In this document: piece by piece, positions 51,131 to 59,519 of the stretch
How positions within the stretch are numbered: the stretch's first letter is position 1
Layout of the letters: each line of letters starts with the position of its first letter
Origin: Bacteroidia bacterium
GTDB lineage: Bacteria; Bacteroidota; Bacteroidia; Bacteroidales; Paludibacteraceae
Assembly (NCBI GenBank): GCA_021152555.1
Contig: JAGKVE010000006.1
Span: 62,001-126,000 of the forward strand
Direction of reading: 5' to 3'
Length of the DNA stretch: 64,000 nucleotides
Notes under the pieces: generated by a model
Database searches by the model: none
What the model was told of the DNA's origin: nothing
What the model saw: the letters and a program-made list of their open reading frames with translations, nothing else
Position numbers and translations under genes: made by a program

Positions 51131-52306
51131 ATGAACATCTTGGAATTTTTTCAAGGCATGGGATTCATGCAGATGACGTGGCAACAGGGTATCATGCTTC
51201 TGGTGTCCTTCTTCTTGCTTTACCTGGCTATTCATAAGAAATACGAGCCGCTCTTGCTGCTCCCGATCGCGTTCGGTATGTTGCTCACCAACCTGCCGGG
51301 TGCCGGGATGTTCCATAGCGAGTTATGGTCGGCGTTCCTCGATCCCGAGAGCCCTGCCTACCACTCCTATGGCGCGATCCTCAAAGAGGGAGGTCTGCTC
51401 GACGTGCTCTATATTGGCGTCAAGGCCGGTGTCTATCCCTGCCTCATCTTCATCGGAGTAGGTGTCATGACGGATTTCGGACCCCTGATTGCGAACCCGA
51501 AGTCCCTCATCCTCGGTGCAGCCGCTCAGATTGGTATCTTCGTTACGTTCCTTTGTGCGAACTGGATGGGCTTTACCCCGGCAGAGGCAGGCTCTATCGG
51601 TATCATCGGCGGAGCGGACGGACCTACTTCTATCTTCCTGACTTCCAAACTGGCGCCGCATCTCCTGGGCCCGATCGCTATTGCGGCGTATAGCTACATG
51701 GCGCTCGTGCCGGTGATCCAGCCTCCTATCATGCGTGCGCTCACTACAAAAAAGGAACGCGCGATTAAGATGGGTCAGCTGCGTCCGGTTTCCAAGACCG
51801 AGAAGATCGTCTTCCCGATCATCATTACCGCTATCGTAGCCCTCATCCTTCCGGATGCAGCGCCGCTGATTGGCTGTCTGATGCTTGGAAACCTCATGAA
51901 GGAGTGTGGAGTAGTGGAGCGCCTTTCCAAGACCGCTCAGAACGAACTGATGAACATCGTCGTCATCTTCCTCGGCCTCTCTGTAGGTGCTACGGCTACC
52001 GCCGGCAGCTTCCTCAACTGGCAGACCCTGATGATTCTGGCGATGGGTATCATTGCTTTCGGTATGGGTTCGGCAGGTGGAGTACTTTTGGCTAAGTTCA
52101 TGAACCTCTTCCTCAAAGAGAAGATCAACCCGCTGATCGGTTCTGCCGGCGTTTCCGCAGTGCCGATGGCTGCGCGTGTGTCGCAGACAGTCGGTCAAGA
52201 GGAGAACCCCTCTAACTTCCTGCTCATGCACGCCATGGGGCCGAATGTCGCGGGTGTCATCGGTTCCGCTGTTGCGGCAGGTGTCCTCCTGACAATGTTA
52301 GGATAA
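51131..52306 (+). CDS. mmdB: Na+-translocating decarboxylase beta subunit
   Basis: 391-residue polytopic OadB/MmdB protein. Family regions include [19 protein letters not shown], the conserved [17 protein letters not shown] segment with the Asp needed for Na+ transport, and the C-terminal [30 protein letters not shown]. It decarboxylates carboxybiotin and exports Na+. It follows the carrier gene after 1 bp. Confidence 0.96.
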   Translation: MNILEFFQGMGFMQMTWQQGIMLLVSFFLLYLAIHKKYEPLLLLPIAFGMLLTNLPGAGMFHSELWSAFLDPESPAYHSYGAILKEGGLLDVLYIGVKAGVYPCLIFIGVGVMTDFGPLIANPKSLILGAAAQIGIFVTFLCANWMGFTPAEAGSIGIIGGADGPTSIFLTSKLAPHLLGPIAIAAYSYMALVPVIQPPIMRALTTKKERAIKMGQLRPVSKTEKIVFPIIITAIVALILPDAAPLIGCLMLGNLMKECGVVERLSKTAQNELMNIVVIFLGLSVGATATAGSFLNWQTLMILAMGIIAFGMGSAGGVLLAKFMNLFLKEKINPLIGSAGVSAVPMAARVSQTVGQEENPSNFLLMHAMGPNVAGVIGSAVAAGVLLTMLG

Positions 52307-52340
52307 TTCGTAATTCGTAATTTTTAATTCGTAATTCGGA
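52303..52340. repeat. tandem AATTCGTAATTCG tract
   Basis: Imperfect tandem copies of TAATTCG fill the space between mmdB and the sensor kinase gene. Confidence 0.7.
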
Positions 52341-53453
52341 ATGTCCAACCGACAAATAGGAACAATAGTATTGGAAATAGCCATGGTAATCGTGGCTATT
52401 TCCGTGCTGTTTACCAATAATCTTGCGCGCTCGCTCCAAACCGAAGAGCAGAAAAATATGGCTATTTGGGCAGAAGCAACGCGTCAACTGATTCTCGCTG
52501 ACGAAAACACGGATATTGATTTAATCACATCTATTATCGAGGGAAACACAACTATCCCTGTGTATATTTGCGATGACAGTGGAAATGTGCTCGCCAGTAG
52601 AAATGTGCCGGATGGTACAAAGAGAGTAGGGCAGCATGGGCCTATCGAAATTAACATTTCTCCGGATAACACCCAGTATATCTATTGGGATGACAGCCGC
52701 CTTTTGACGAGGCTTCGTTATGTGCCGTACGCTCAGTTTGCGCTGATTTTTATCTTTATTGTCGTTGCGGTGGTTACTATGCAAACTGCACAACGTAGTG
52801 AAGAAAACCGCTTGTGGGTTGGGCTTAGTAAGGAAACTGCCCACCAGTTGGGAACGCCAATTTCATCGCTCAATGCATGGCAGCAACTGCTCGAAGAGAC
52901 ATATCCGAACGACGAGTACGTTCCGCAAATGAAACGCGATATTGAGAGGTTGCAAATGATTGCCGACCGCTTCCAGAAAATCGGCTCTGAGCCTTCGCTC
53001 AACATGGAAGACCTCATTCCTGTCATTCAGAATGCAATCGCCTATATGCGTGCCAGAACCAGTAGCCGCATTACCATTGATGATCATACTCTGGAGGGGG
53101 TAAGCCGCATTGTGTTGCTGAATGCACCTCTGATGCAATGGGTAGTGGAAAATCTCTTGAAAAATGCCGTTGATGCCATCTCTGGAGATGGGACTATTAT
53201 ATTCCAACTCCATGAAAATGAACGGGATATAATGTTGGATATCTCAGACTCCGGCAAGGGGATTGATAAGAAAACACAGCGTCGAATTTTCGAGCCGGGC
53301 TTTACTTCTAAAGACAGAGGATGGGGATTAGGACTGCCACTCGCCAAACGTATCGTTGAGCAGTATCATGGAGGGAAACTCCTGCTCAAGAACTCGCAAG
53401 TCGGTGTTGGTACGACCTTCCGGATCGTTCTCAAAAAGCCCGAAAACAGTTGA
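52341..53453 (+). CDS. membrane sensor histidine kinase
   Basis: 370 residues. Two membrane helices (about 7-25 and 133-152) flank a periplasmic domain of roughly 105 residues. The H-box SKETAHQLGTPISSL is HisKA-like, and the ATPase domain has WVVENLLKNAVDAI (N box), DSGKGIDKK (G1) and GWGLGLPLAKRIVEQYHGG (G2). No response regulator is adjacent, so it is an orphan kinase here. Its last 126 bp are also coding for ispE on the other strand. Confidence 0.88.
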   Translation: MSNRQIGTIVLEIAMVIVAISVLFTNNLARSLQTEEQKNMAIWAEATRQLILADENTDIDLITSIIEGNTTIPVYICDDSGNVLASRNVPDGTKRVGQHGPIEINISPDNTQYIYWDDSRLLTRLRYVPYAQFALIFIFIVVAVVTMQTAQRSEENRLWVGLSKETAHQLGTPISSLNAWQQLLEETYPNDEYVPQMKRDIERLQMIADRFQKIGSEPSLNMEDLIPVIQNAIAYMRARTSSRITIDDHTLEGVSRIVLLNAPLMQWVVENLLKNAVDAISGDGTIIFQLHENERDIMLDISDSGKGIDKKTQRRIFEPGFTSKDRGWGLGLPLAKRIVEQYHGGKLLLKNSQVGVGTTFRIVLKKPENS

Positions 53454-54194
53454 ACCGCTGCCGCTCATACTCGCATAGAAAGCGCCTGCTGCAAGCAGAC
53501 GTTTTTTTATGCACGCGATTACAGGATGATTGGGTAATACGGTGCTCTCAAAATCATTGACAAAAAGGCTTTGATTTGCAATGAGTACCGCCTTATCAAT
53601 ACCTTTCATAACGGTCTCTTTCAGCGATGGGCAGCGGCGGGGATGTATTCCGCTGTAAGCTTCTTTGGTGGAGACTCCTTCTTCCGGTTTAACTAACACT
53701 ATCCGCGTGCCTTTTAACTTTGCTTCAATGGGGGTTAAAATGTCACCTATACCTTCAGCAAAACAAGGACGGTTATAGATGAAAAACGCGCAATCGGCTC
53801 CTAAGACACGCACTTCGTTTGCCAGCTTCTCCTTGCTCAGCCCCAAACCAAACAACTCGTTGAGGGCAATGGCCATATGGGCGGCATCACTGCTACCGCC
53901 GCCGAGACCGGCTCCAAAAGGAATGTTTTTTTTGAAACGAATCTCTACAGGGCCGATTTGCGGATATTTCTGCTTGAAAAAGTGATAGCACTTGATAATA
54001 AGGTTGTCTTCGGCCTTGCAATCCACGGCTATTCCTTCCTGGTGAAATAGCAATTCAGTGGACGGTGTCACTTCCAATTCGTCGTGCAACCTGTATATAG
54101 GCACAAAAACGGTCTCCAGATCATGGTAGCCGTCCTCGCGCTTGCGCACAACGCGCAATCCTAAATTTATCTTGCAATTCGGGTGGAGAATCAT
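53328..54194 (-). CDS. ispE: 4-diphosphocytidyl-2-C-methyl-D-erythritol kinase
   Basis: 288-residue GHMP kinase of the MEP isoprenoid pathway. CKINLGLRVVRKREDGYHDLETVFVPI (N-terminus), PFGAGLGGGSSDAAHMA (ATP loop) and YASMSGSGSTVFGLFE (motif 3) are all present. The last 42 codons lie antisense to the end of the sensor kinase gene, but the length is normal, so the overlap appears genuine. Confidence 0.95.
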   Translation of the reverse strand: MILHPNCKINLGLRVVRKREDGYHDLETVFVPIYRLHDELEVTPSTELLFHQEGIAVDCKAEDNLIIKCYHFFKQKYPQIGPVEIRFKKNIPFGAGLGGGSSDAAHMAIALNELFGLGLSKEKLANEVRVLGADCAFFIYNRPCFAEGIGDILTPIEAKLKGTRIVLVKPEEGVSTKEAYSGIHPRRCPSLKETVMKGIDKAVLIANQSLFVNDFESTVLPNHPVIACIKKRLLAAGAFYASMSGSGSTVFGLFENDPEGRTNTDLRVLEQEFPSMILLNDTFGEWQS

Positions 54195-54199
54195 GCAGT

Positions 54200-55852
54200 T
54201 TATTTGTATAGGAATCGTTTGATTGACCGTTTCGGGGTGTGCTCAAACGGCTTGTCCTGTACTTCGATGTTGGATACTTTGCTGTAAGATGGAATCAGGC
54301 GGTTTAGTTTCTCTAAATTAGCCTTCATCAGTTGCTGTATTTCCTCCAGGCTCATGCGTTTGGTCAGTGTCTCGTCAGGGAAAACCAATGCCACTAATTT
54401 TCCTTCGCGTTCCACAATAAGGGATTCGCCTACTGCCTCTTGGTTATTCAGTTTATCCTCGATTTCTTCGGGATAAATGTTCTGTCCGGACGCGCCGAGG
54501 AACATTGTTTTGCAGCGGCCTTTGATATAGATGTTTTTCTTTTTGTCTAATCGTCCGAGGTCGCCTGTTCTCAGCCATCCGTCTTCAGTAAACGCGGCAT
54601 TGGTGGCATCGGGGTTCTTGTAGTAGCCAAGCATCACGTTTTCGCCTTTCACCAGAATCTCGCCGATGCCTGCTTCATTAGGATTGTCTATCTTCACGTC
54701 CATGTTCATCACTGGCACACCGCCGGTTCTGGCTTTGAAATATTTAGGAGGGTTACCGCCGATCAGCGGACCGCATTCTGTCATCCCATAGCCGATGGAA
54801 AGGGGGAAATGGATATCCATTAGACACTTCTCCACTACCGGATTCATCGCCGCTCCGCCGCATATGAAATAACGCAACTTGCCGCCGAATGCGCTGCGCA
54901 ATCCGCGTTTAACGCGGCTCTTGAGGATATTACCGATGGCGGGTACATGCCAGAATGCGCGGATAACCCATTTGCTAAGTAACGGGTCAAGGTTTTTCTT
55001 GTAAATCTTCTCTATCACAAGAGGCACCGTCACTACCAGATACGGCTGTACGTCTTTGAGGGCCTTGAGCAATATGCTTGGGGTCGGGCTCTTCGTCAGG
55101 AAATAGATATGGGTGCCGGAGCAAAGGGGGTAGAGCAACTCGCATATCTGGCCGAACATATGCGCGAGGGGGAGCATTGAAACAAGCCGTTGACCCGGAT
55201 CGACCGGCAGCATTTTCATGCCAACTTCGACGTTGTTACTCAACGAACGTCCGTTCAGCATCACACCTTTCGGGCTGCCCGTCGAACCGCTTGTGTAGTT
55301 CAACAAAGACAATGCGTCGGGGTCTGCGGTAAATGAGATATCTTCCGCAGATACGCCATTCGGGTACTTGGCGGCGAAAGATTTGTCAACCGCTTTTTTC
55401 AGCCTCTTGCATGCTGATTCAGAATCTTTTCCGTTGATTGTCAGCACACGCCAGTCTTCCAATGACAAAACGGCCTTTAGTTTCTCAGGAAGTTGTTGGT
55501 GTTGCAGTTCTTTCCATACATAAGGGCCGACGAACAGCAATTCACTGTCGGAATGCTCTAACAGATGAGCGATGTCAACGGCTGTAAAATCTTGTAATAT
55601 ACTCACGCAAACGCCTTCATACGAAGCAATCGCAAGGTACGCTACTGCCCAATTGGCGCAATTTCGACCGCATAGCGCAATCTTGTCGCCGCGGTGGATG
55701 CCCATCTGAGCGAATAACTCATGCAAACGAAGCATCTCGGTCGCCATTTCGCAAAACGTGTACTCATGATCCTCGTTGTAATCGGTCAATGCCGCGTCGT
55801 TCCATTGATGCGACATGACGTCGGTCAGGTAGTCTAAATAATGTCTTTGCAT
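54200..55852 (-). CDS. AMP-binding long-chain acyl-CoA synthetase-like protein
   Basis: 550 residues from ATG 55852; the frame continues upstream through the promoter and is excluded. ANL-superfamily motifs: LLNYTSGSTGSPKGVML (ATP binding), GYGMTECGPLIGGNPP, LRTGDLGRLDKKKNIYIKGR and the C-terminal Lys (TPKRSIKRF). It probably activates fatty acids to acyl-CoA or acyl-ACP at the membrane. It starts a unit that continues into ispE after 5 bp. Confidence 0.9.
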   Translation of the reverse strand: MQRHYLDYLTDVMSHQWNDAALTDYNEDHEYTFCEMATEMLRLHELFAQMGIHRGDKIALCGRNCANWAVAYLAIASYEGVCVSILQDFTAVDIAHLLEHSDSELLFVGPYVWKELQHQQLPEKLKAVLSLEDWRVLTINGKDSESACKRLKKAVDKSFAAKYPNGVSAEDISFTADPDALSLLNYTSGSTGSPKGVMLNGRSLSNNVEVGMKMLPVDPGQRLVSMLPLAHMFGQICELLYPLCSGTHIYFLTKSPTPSILLKALKDVQPYLVVTVPLVIEKIYKKNLDPLLSKWVIRAFWHVPAIGNILKSRVKRGLRSAFGGKLRYFICGGAAMNPVVEKCLMDIHFPLSIGYGMTECGPLIGGNPPKYFKARTGGVPVMNMDVKIDNPNEAGIGEILVKGENVMLGYYKNPDATNAAFTEDGWLRTGDLGRLDKKKNIYIKGRCKTMFLGASGQNIYPEEIEDKLNNQEAVGESLIVEREGKLVALVFPDETLTKRMSLEEIQQLMKANLEKLNRLIPSYSKVSNIEVQDKPFEHTPKRSIKRFLYK

Positions 55853-55886
55853 TATCGTTTGTGGTTTTATGGTTCGAAATTTGCTG

Positions 55887-55918
55887 CAAAGATAATGCTT
55901 TTTTTTAATATATACAAA
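55887..55918 (-). promoter_or_regulatory. promoter of acyl-CoA synthetase-ispE
   Basis: Minus-strand TATCTTTG (55887-55894) and TTTG (55915-55918), spacing 20 bp. Confidence 0.85.
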
Positions 55919-55923
55919 AAAAA

Positions 55924-55955
55924 TTTGCATATTCCAAAAAAATAGTGTATTTTTG
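55924..55955 (+). promoter_or_regulatory. back-to-back promoter of the gene at 55965
   Basis: TTTG (55924-55927) and TATTTTTG (55948-55955), spacing 20 bp. Its upstream box is only 5 bp from that of the opposite promoter, so the two polymerases should compete. Confidence 0.75.
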
Positions 55956-55964
55956 TGCCCGATT

Positions 55965-56405
55965 ATGAAACCTTTCGGTAACCACTGCTGGTTCCCCGGA
56001 AAGGGCATGTGTTTCAATAATAAAAATAAAAAAGGACTGCAGTTTACACTTAATCCCGCTTGGTTCGAATATTACAACACGACATCCGATGAGAAGGAGA
56101 AAAAAGGCATTGAGAAAGCATTCTACACGGTTGATCCGGAAACTGCCAAATACAAAGTTCTCGTCATCGCTGATACAGTGGATATGGGAAATGGTGCTGC
56201 AAGTGCGTTTGGCATGGATGTACACAATGGGGGAGCAATCATGAAAGGAAGAATTATAGTGACAGACTTAACAACCCGGAAATCAGTCGCAGAGTTTGAT
56301 GTCAACTATGTGAAAGGATGGGGTAGTTTCTACCAGTTTACCCGTCTCCAGTCTTTAATGAATGAGATTTTTGTCGTTGAACTCCTCCCTCTACTCAAAA
56401 AATAA
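55965..56405 (+). CDS. uncharacterised protein, possibly 5'-truncated
   Basis: 146 residues from ATG 55965, which lies only about 9 bp past the -7 box, so the transcript would be nearly leaderless. There is no signal peptide. The body (FYTVDPETAKYKVLVIADTVDMGNGAASAFGMD, GAIMKGRIIVTDLTTRKSVAEFDVNYVKGWG, TRLQSLMNEIFVVELLPLLKK in pieces) resembles C-terminal halves of exported Bacteroidales proteins of unknown function. Either the N-terminal part was lost, or this is a short cytoplasmic member. No function proposed. Confidence 0.55.
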   Translation: MKPFGNHCWFPGKGMCFNNKNKKGLQFTLNPAWFEYYNTTSDEKEKKGIEKAFYTVDPETAKYKVLVIADTVDMGNGAASAFGMDVHNGGAIMKGRIIVTDLTTRKSVAEFDVNYVKGWGSFYQFTRLQSLMNEIFVVELLPLLKK

Positions 56406-56509
56406 TCATCCAGTTCCCCCAAAAAGAAATACCCACAGCGCAAGAAATAAAACCTTCCGCAAAAAAATAATTATATCCTCCACGAAAGAAATAATACTCC
56501 TTGCACTCC

Positions 56510-56545
56510 AAAACACCCGCTCCAAAAATAGGAACGGGTGTTTTT
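56510..56545 (+). terminator. intrinsic terminator
   Basis: AAAACACCCG (56510-56519) with CGGGTGTTTT (56535-56544), then T-rich sequence. It ends the gene at 55965-56405. Confidence 0.85.
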
Positions 56546-56586
56546 ATATTGTTTCTCAATCTTTATCAACCTTTTTTACAGCATTT

Positions 56587-56652
56587 TTCGACTCAAAAGG
56601 GGGTGATTACGGGGTGATTACGGGGTGATTACTGCGTGATTAGGGGGAGATT
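56587..56652. repeat. GGGTGATTAC tandem tract
   Basis: The 12-bp unit GGGGTGATTACG occurs about three times with one degenerate copy. It is intergenic, between the terminator at 56510-56545 and the prsW promoter; nothing else is visible in this gap. Confidence 0.8.
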
Positions 56653-56718
56653 CGTATTACGTCATACTATGATAGGTCAAGATTAAGACACTAAATTTAG
56701 TGCAAAAAATATGCCAAA

Positions 56719-56750
56719 TTTGCATATTCCGAAAAAAAACACTAACTTTG
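56719..56750 (+). promoter_or_regulatory. promoter of prsW-like gene
   Basis: TTTG (56719-56722) and TAACTTTG (56743-56750), spacing 20 bp. Confidence 0.8.
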
Positions 56751-56799
56751 CACCCGAAATATATTTATAGTAAGAAAACATCATTTTGGCTTCGATTTT

Positions 56800-57495
56800 A
56801 TGACAACCATTCTTATGTATGTGGCAGCGTTGCTGCCGGTGTTTGCCCTCTTGACGTATGTCTATTGGAAAGACCCGAATAAAGAGCCGTTTTGGCAGGT
56901 TATCAAAGCGTTCCTGTGGGGGATGGCTATCTGCATGCCGGTCGCGATGGTCGAATTGGCTGTCTCATATGGCTTGTTCGGCGATAATCTGACGCCCGTT
57001 TCGCTTTTCGGTACAACTATGAGGGCTTTCTTTGTGGCGGCGCTTCCTGAAGAAGCGGCTAAACTATTGGCGTTATGGATTGTCTTGCACAAAAATTCCC
57101 ATTTTGACGAGACTTTTGACGGTATTGTATATGCCGTTTGTGTCGGACTGGGATTTGCGGCAGTGGAGAATATCTCTTATGTCGTCGGTGCGGAAAACTG
57201 GACCACCGTTGCAATTATGCGGGCTGTTCTCGCGGTCCCAGGGCACTATGCCTTTGCAATCATGATGGGCTATTACTATTCGGTATTCCATTTTATCGAC
57301 CATTCGGCTAAAAAAGGATTTTGCGTCTTGTTTGTGCCGTTTATGGCACACGGTGTCTATGATTCGCTCGCAATGAGTGGCATGGCGGATCCGCTTATTG
57401 GCGGTATCGCTTTCTTCGTACTCATTTTCTTCTGTATCAAGATGCAAAAACAGGCACACAGACGCATTATCGAACTCGCTCGTAACTCCCGCTAA
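56800..57495 (+). CDS. PrsW-family intramembrane metalloprotease
   Basis: 231 residues with seven or eight membrane helices. The active-site motifs are ALPEEAAKLLAL (EExxK), GFAAVENISYV (ExxxY region), VPGHYAFAIMMGYY and MAHGVYDSL (His residues), as in PrsW. In Bacillus PrsW cleaves an anti-sigma factor; the target here is unknown. Gene ends at a hairpin that overlaps the next promoter. Confidence 0.88.
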   Translation: MTTILMYVAALLPVFALLTYVYWKDPNKEPFWQVIKAFLWGMAICMPVAMVELAVSYGLFGDNLTPVSLFGTTMRAFFVAALPEEAAKLLALWIVLHKNSHFDETFDGIVYAVCVGLGFAAVENISYVVGAENWTTVAIMRAVLAVPGHYAFAIMMGYYYSVFHFIDHSAKKGFCVLFVPFMAHGVYDSLAMSGMADPLIGGIAFFVLIFFCIKMQKQAHRRIIELARNSR

Positions 57496-57515
57496 GGAGA
57501 AAAAATTGGTAAAAA

Positions 57516-57549
57516 TGGCATACACTCTTGTGTATGTCAATTTTTTTTT
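57516..57549 (+). terminator. intrinsic terminator overlapping a promoter
   Basis: TGGCATACAC (57516-57525), TCTT loop, GTGTATGTCA (57530-57539; 9 of 10 pairs plus one G-U), followed by a run of at least nine T. Its loop and right arm hold the CTTG box of the following promoter. Confidence 0.8.
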
Positions 57550-57558
57550 GTACCTTTG
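57527..57558 (+). promoter_or_regulatory. promoter of FMN reductase gene
   Basis: CTTG (57527-57530) and TACCTTTG (57551-57558), spacing 20 bp, inside the terminator of the previous gene. Confidence 0.85.
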
Positions 57559-57579
57559 CAGCCGCAAAGGATTTCTACT

Positions 57580-58209
57580 ATGAAAGTACTGTTAATCAAC
57601 GGTAGCCCGCGTAAATGCGGAAACACATTTACCGCCTTGAGCGAAATCGCCAAGACGTTGGAGAAGGAGGGGGTTGATGCGGAAATAGCCTGGATAGGCA
57701 ATAAACCTGTTCGGGGATGTATTGCCTGTGGACGCTGTAAATCAGGAGAACCTTATCCGGACGGGCATAAAGGTTGCGTTTTCAACGATGATATTTGTAA
57801 CGCTATGTCGGCTAAGTTTGAAGAGGCGGACGCATTAGTATTCGGCTCGCCTGTCTATTATGGTCAGCCGAACGGCACACTGTTGTGTCTCATGCAGCGG
57901 GCGTTCTTTAGCAATGGCGATGCTGTGAGAAACAAGCCTACTGCCGCGGTTGCTATTTGCCGAAGAGGTGGTGCTACGGCGGCGCTGCAAACGCTTCTTA
58001 TGCCTATGCAGATAATGAATATGCCCATCGTCACTTCCCAATATTGGAATATCGCTTATGGGCGAGAGGAAGGGCAGGCTGTTCAGGATTTGGAGGGAAT
58101 GCAGACTATGCGTACGCTCGCACATAATTTGGCGCGAATGCTGCGTGGCCTGAGTAATGAACCGCTGCCTGAACGCGAAGTAATAACGCAGACGCATTTC
58201 ATTCGTTGA
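57580..58209 (+). CDS. NADPH-dependent FMN reductase / flavodoxin-fold protein
   Basis: 209 residues from ATG 57580; earlier in-frame codons lie in the promoter. The FMN-binding loop is LLINGSPRKCGNTFTAL, and FGSPVYYGQPNGTL is the second flavin contact. A Cys motif, RGCIACGRCK with a later GC, is common in iron-sulfur flavoprotein-like reductases of anaerobes. The partner redox protein is unknown. Confidence 0.85.
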   Translation: MKVLLINGSPRKCGNTFTALSEIAKTLEKEGVDAEIAWIGNKPVRGCIACGRCKSGEPYPDGHKGCVFNDDICNAMSAKFEEADALVFGSPVYYGQPNGTLLCLMQRAFFSNGDAVRNKPTAAVAICRRGGATAALQTLLMPMQIMNMPIVTSQYWNIAYGREEGQAVQDLEGMQTMRTLAHNLARMLRGLSNEPLPEREVITQTHFIR

Positions 58210-58259
58210 AGAAATTGCTATTATATTTATAATAAGGTCTAATCGTAAATTTTATACAT

Positions 58260-58844
58260 ATGAATCTTTCTGAATTAACTGACAAGATCTACGCGGAAGG
58301 CGTAGAGAAAGGCAATGCCGAGGCGCAACAAATCGTTGAGAAAGCGAACGCCAAGGCTGCCGAAATCATTGCTGACGCTGAGAAAAAGGCTGCTGCTTTG
58401 GTCGCTGACGCCGAAAAAAAATCAGCTGATCTCGACAAAAAAACACGTGCCGAACTCAAATTGTACGCTGAGCAGAGCGTGAATGCCGTCAAAACGGAAA
58501 TAACCAACTTGCTCACGGATAAAATTGCTGCAGATAGCGTGAAGGCAGCTACGGCTGATGCCAAATTTATGCAGGGCATTATCGCCAAACTTGCTGAGCA
58601 TATGGCAAAAGACGGAGATGTTGCCATTGAGGCTAAAGATGCCGAAGCGCTGAAAAAATATTTCACGGCAAATGCAAAAAGTTTGCTGGATAAAGGCGTG
58701 AGCATTAAAGAAGTGAAGGGTATAAAAACCGATTTTACCATCCAACCGGCAAAGGGCGGATACAAACTTGCCTTTGGAGATGCCGAATTCATCGCATACT
58801 TCAAAGAAATGCTTCGTCCCCAACTCGTAGAGGAATTGTTCTAA
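58260..58844 (+). CDS. atpE: V/A-type ATP synthase subunit E
   Basis: 194 residues. The N-terminal half is a long Ala/Lys/Glu-rich coiled coil (about 10-75), the peripheral stalk; the C-terminal globular part ends FKEMLRPQLVEELF, typical of NtpE/AtpE. It is the first gene of the V-ATPase operon. No consensus promoter was seen in the 50 bp before it. Confidence 0.88.
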   Translation: MNLSELTDKIYAEGVEKGNAEAQQIVEKANAKAAEIIADAEKKAAALVADAEKKSADLDKKTRAELKLYAEQSVNAVKTEITNLLTDKIAADSVKAATADAKFMQGIIAKLAEHMAKDGDVAIEAKDAEALKKYFTANAKSLLDKGVSIKEVKGIKTDFTIQPAKGGYKLAFGDAEFIAYFKEMLRPQLVEELF

Positions 58845-58845
58845 T

Positions 58846-59457
58846 ATGACGTACGAATATTTACTTGCCGGGCTGCCTGAACTAAAAGCAGGATCAGATG
58901 CACCTATTTCTCTCGAAAAACTCGATGAGTTATTCGATGAGCAGTTGCGTGCGTCCGACAAGGCTTTGCTGGACTTGCTGCGTGCGCCGATGAATGAAGA
59001 GACGCTCGAGCAAGGACTCAAGGCCAAGAACCGCTTTGTTCGGGATTGGTTCGGTTTTAATCAAGACATGAACAACGTGCTCGTGGCGCAAATCTGCCGC
59101 AAGCACGGATTCGATGTCAAGACCCAGATCGTCGGTGAAGGTGAAGTGGCGGAGCAGCTGCGTACGCACACGTCTCAAAAGGACTTCGGTCTGAACGAAC
59201 TGCCGGGCGACTACCAACCGATCCTTGCTCTCGCGCAGATAGAAGATCTCATGCAGCGGGAGAAAGCGCAGGATGCCATCCGATTCGAATGGCTCCAAGA
59301 ACGCACAGAGTTCGATTTCTTCTCGCCCGAGATGGTCTTCGCGTATTACCTCGAAGCCCTCATGCTCCATCGCTGGTCCATCCTCACCATCGAAGAAGGC
59401 GAAAAAATCTTCCGTGAAATGGTTTCAGAAATGAAGAGGGGCGTAAAACTCGATTAA
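58846..59457 (+). CDS. DUF2764 protein of the V-ATPase operon
   Basis: 203 residues, mostly helical: YEYLLAGLPELKAGSDAPISL near the start, NRFVRDWFGFNQDMNNVL in the middle and YYLEALMLHRWSIL further on. DUF2764 proteins occupy this position in Bacteroidota V-type ATPase operons, where no standard subunit C gene is seen, so a C-like connector role is plausible (inference). It starts 1 bp after atpE. Confidence 0.85.
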   Translation: MTYEYLLAGLPELKAGSDAPISLEKLDELFDEQLRASDKALLDLLRAPMNEETLEQGLKAKNRFVRDWFGFNQDMNNVLVAQICRKHGFDVKTQIVGEGEVAEQLRTHTSQKDFGLNELPGDYQPILALAQIEDLMQREKAQDAIRFEWLQERTEFDFFSPEMVFAYYLEALMLHRWSILTIEEGEKIFREMVSEMKRGVKLD

Positions 59458-59458
59458 T

Positions 59459-59500
59459 CGAAATCTCGATATGTCGATATATCGATATCTCGTTATAACG
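59459..59500. repeat. TCGATAT repeat tract
   Basis: Several copies of TCGATAT with the palindrome TCGATATATCGA fill the gap before atpA. Confidence 0.7.
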
Positions 59501-59519
59501 AATTTAATAAAACACAAAT

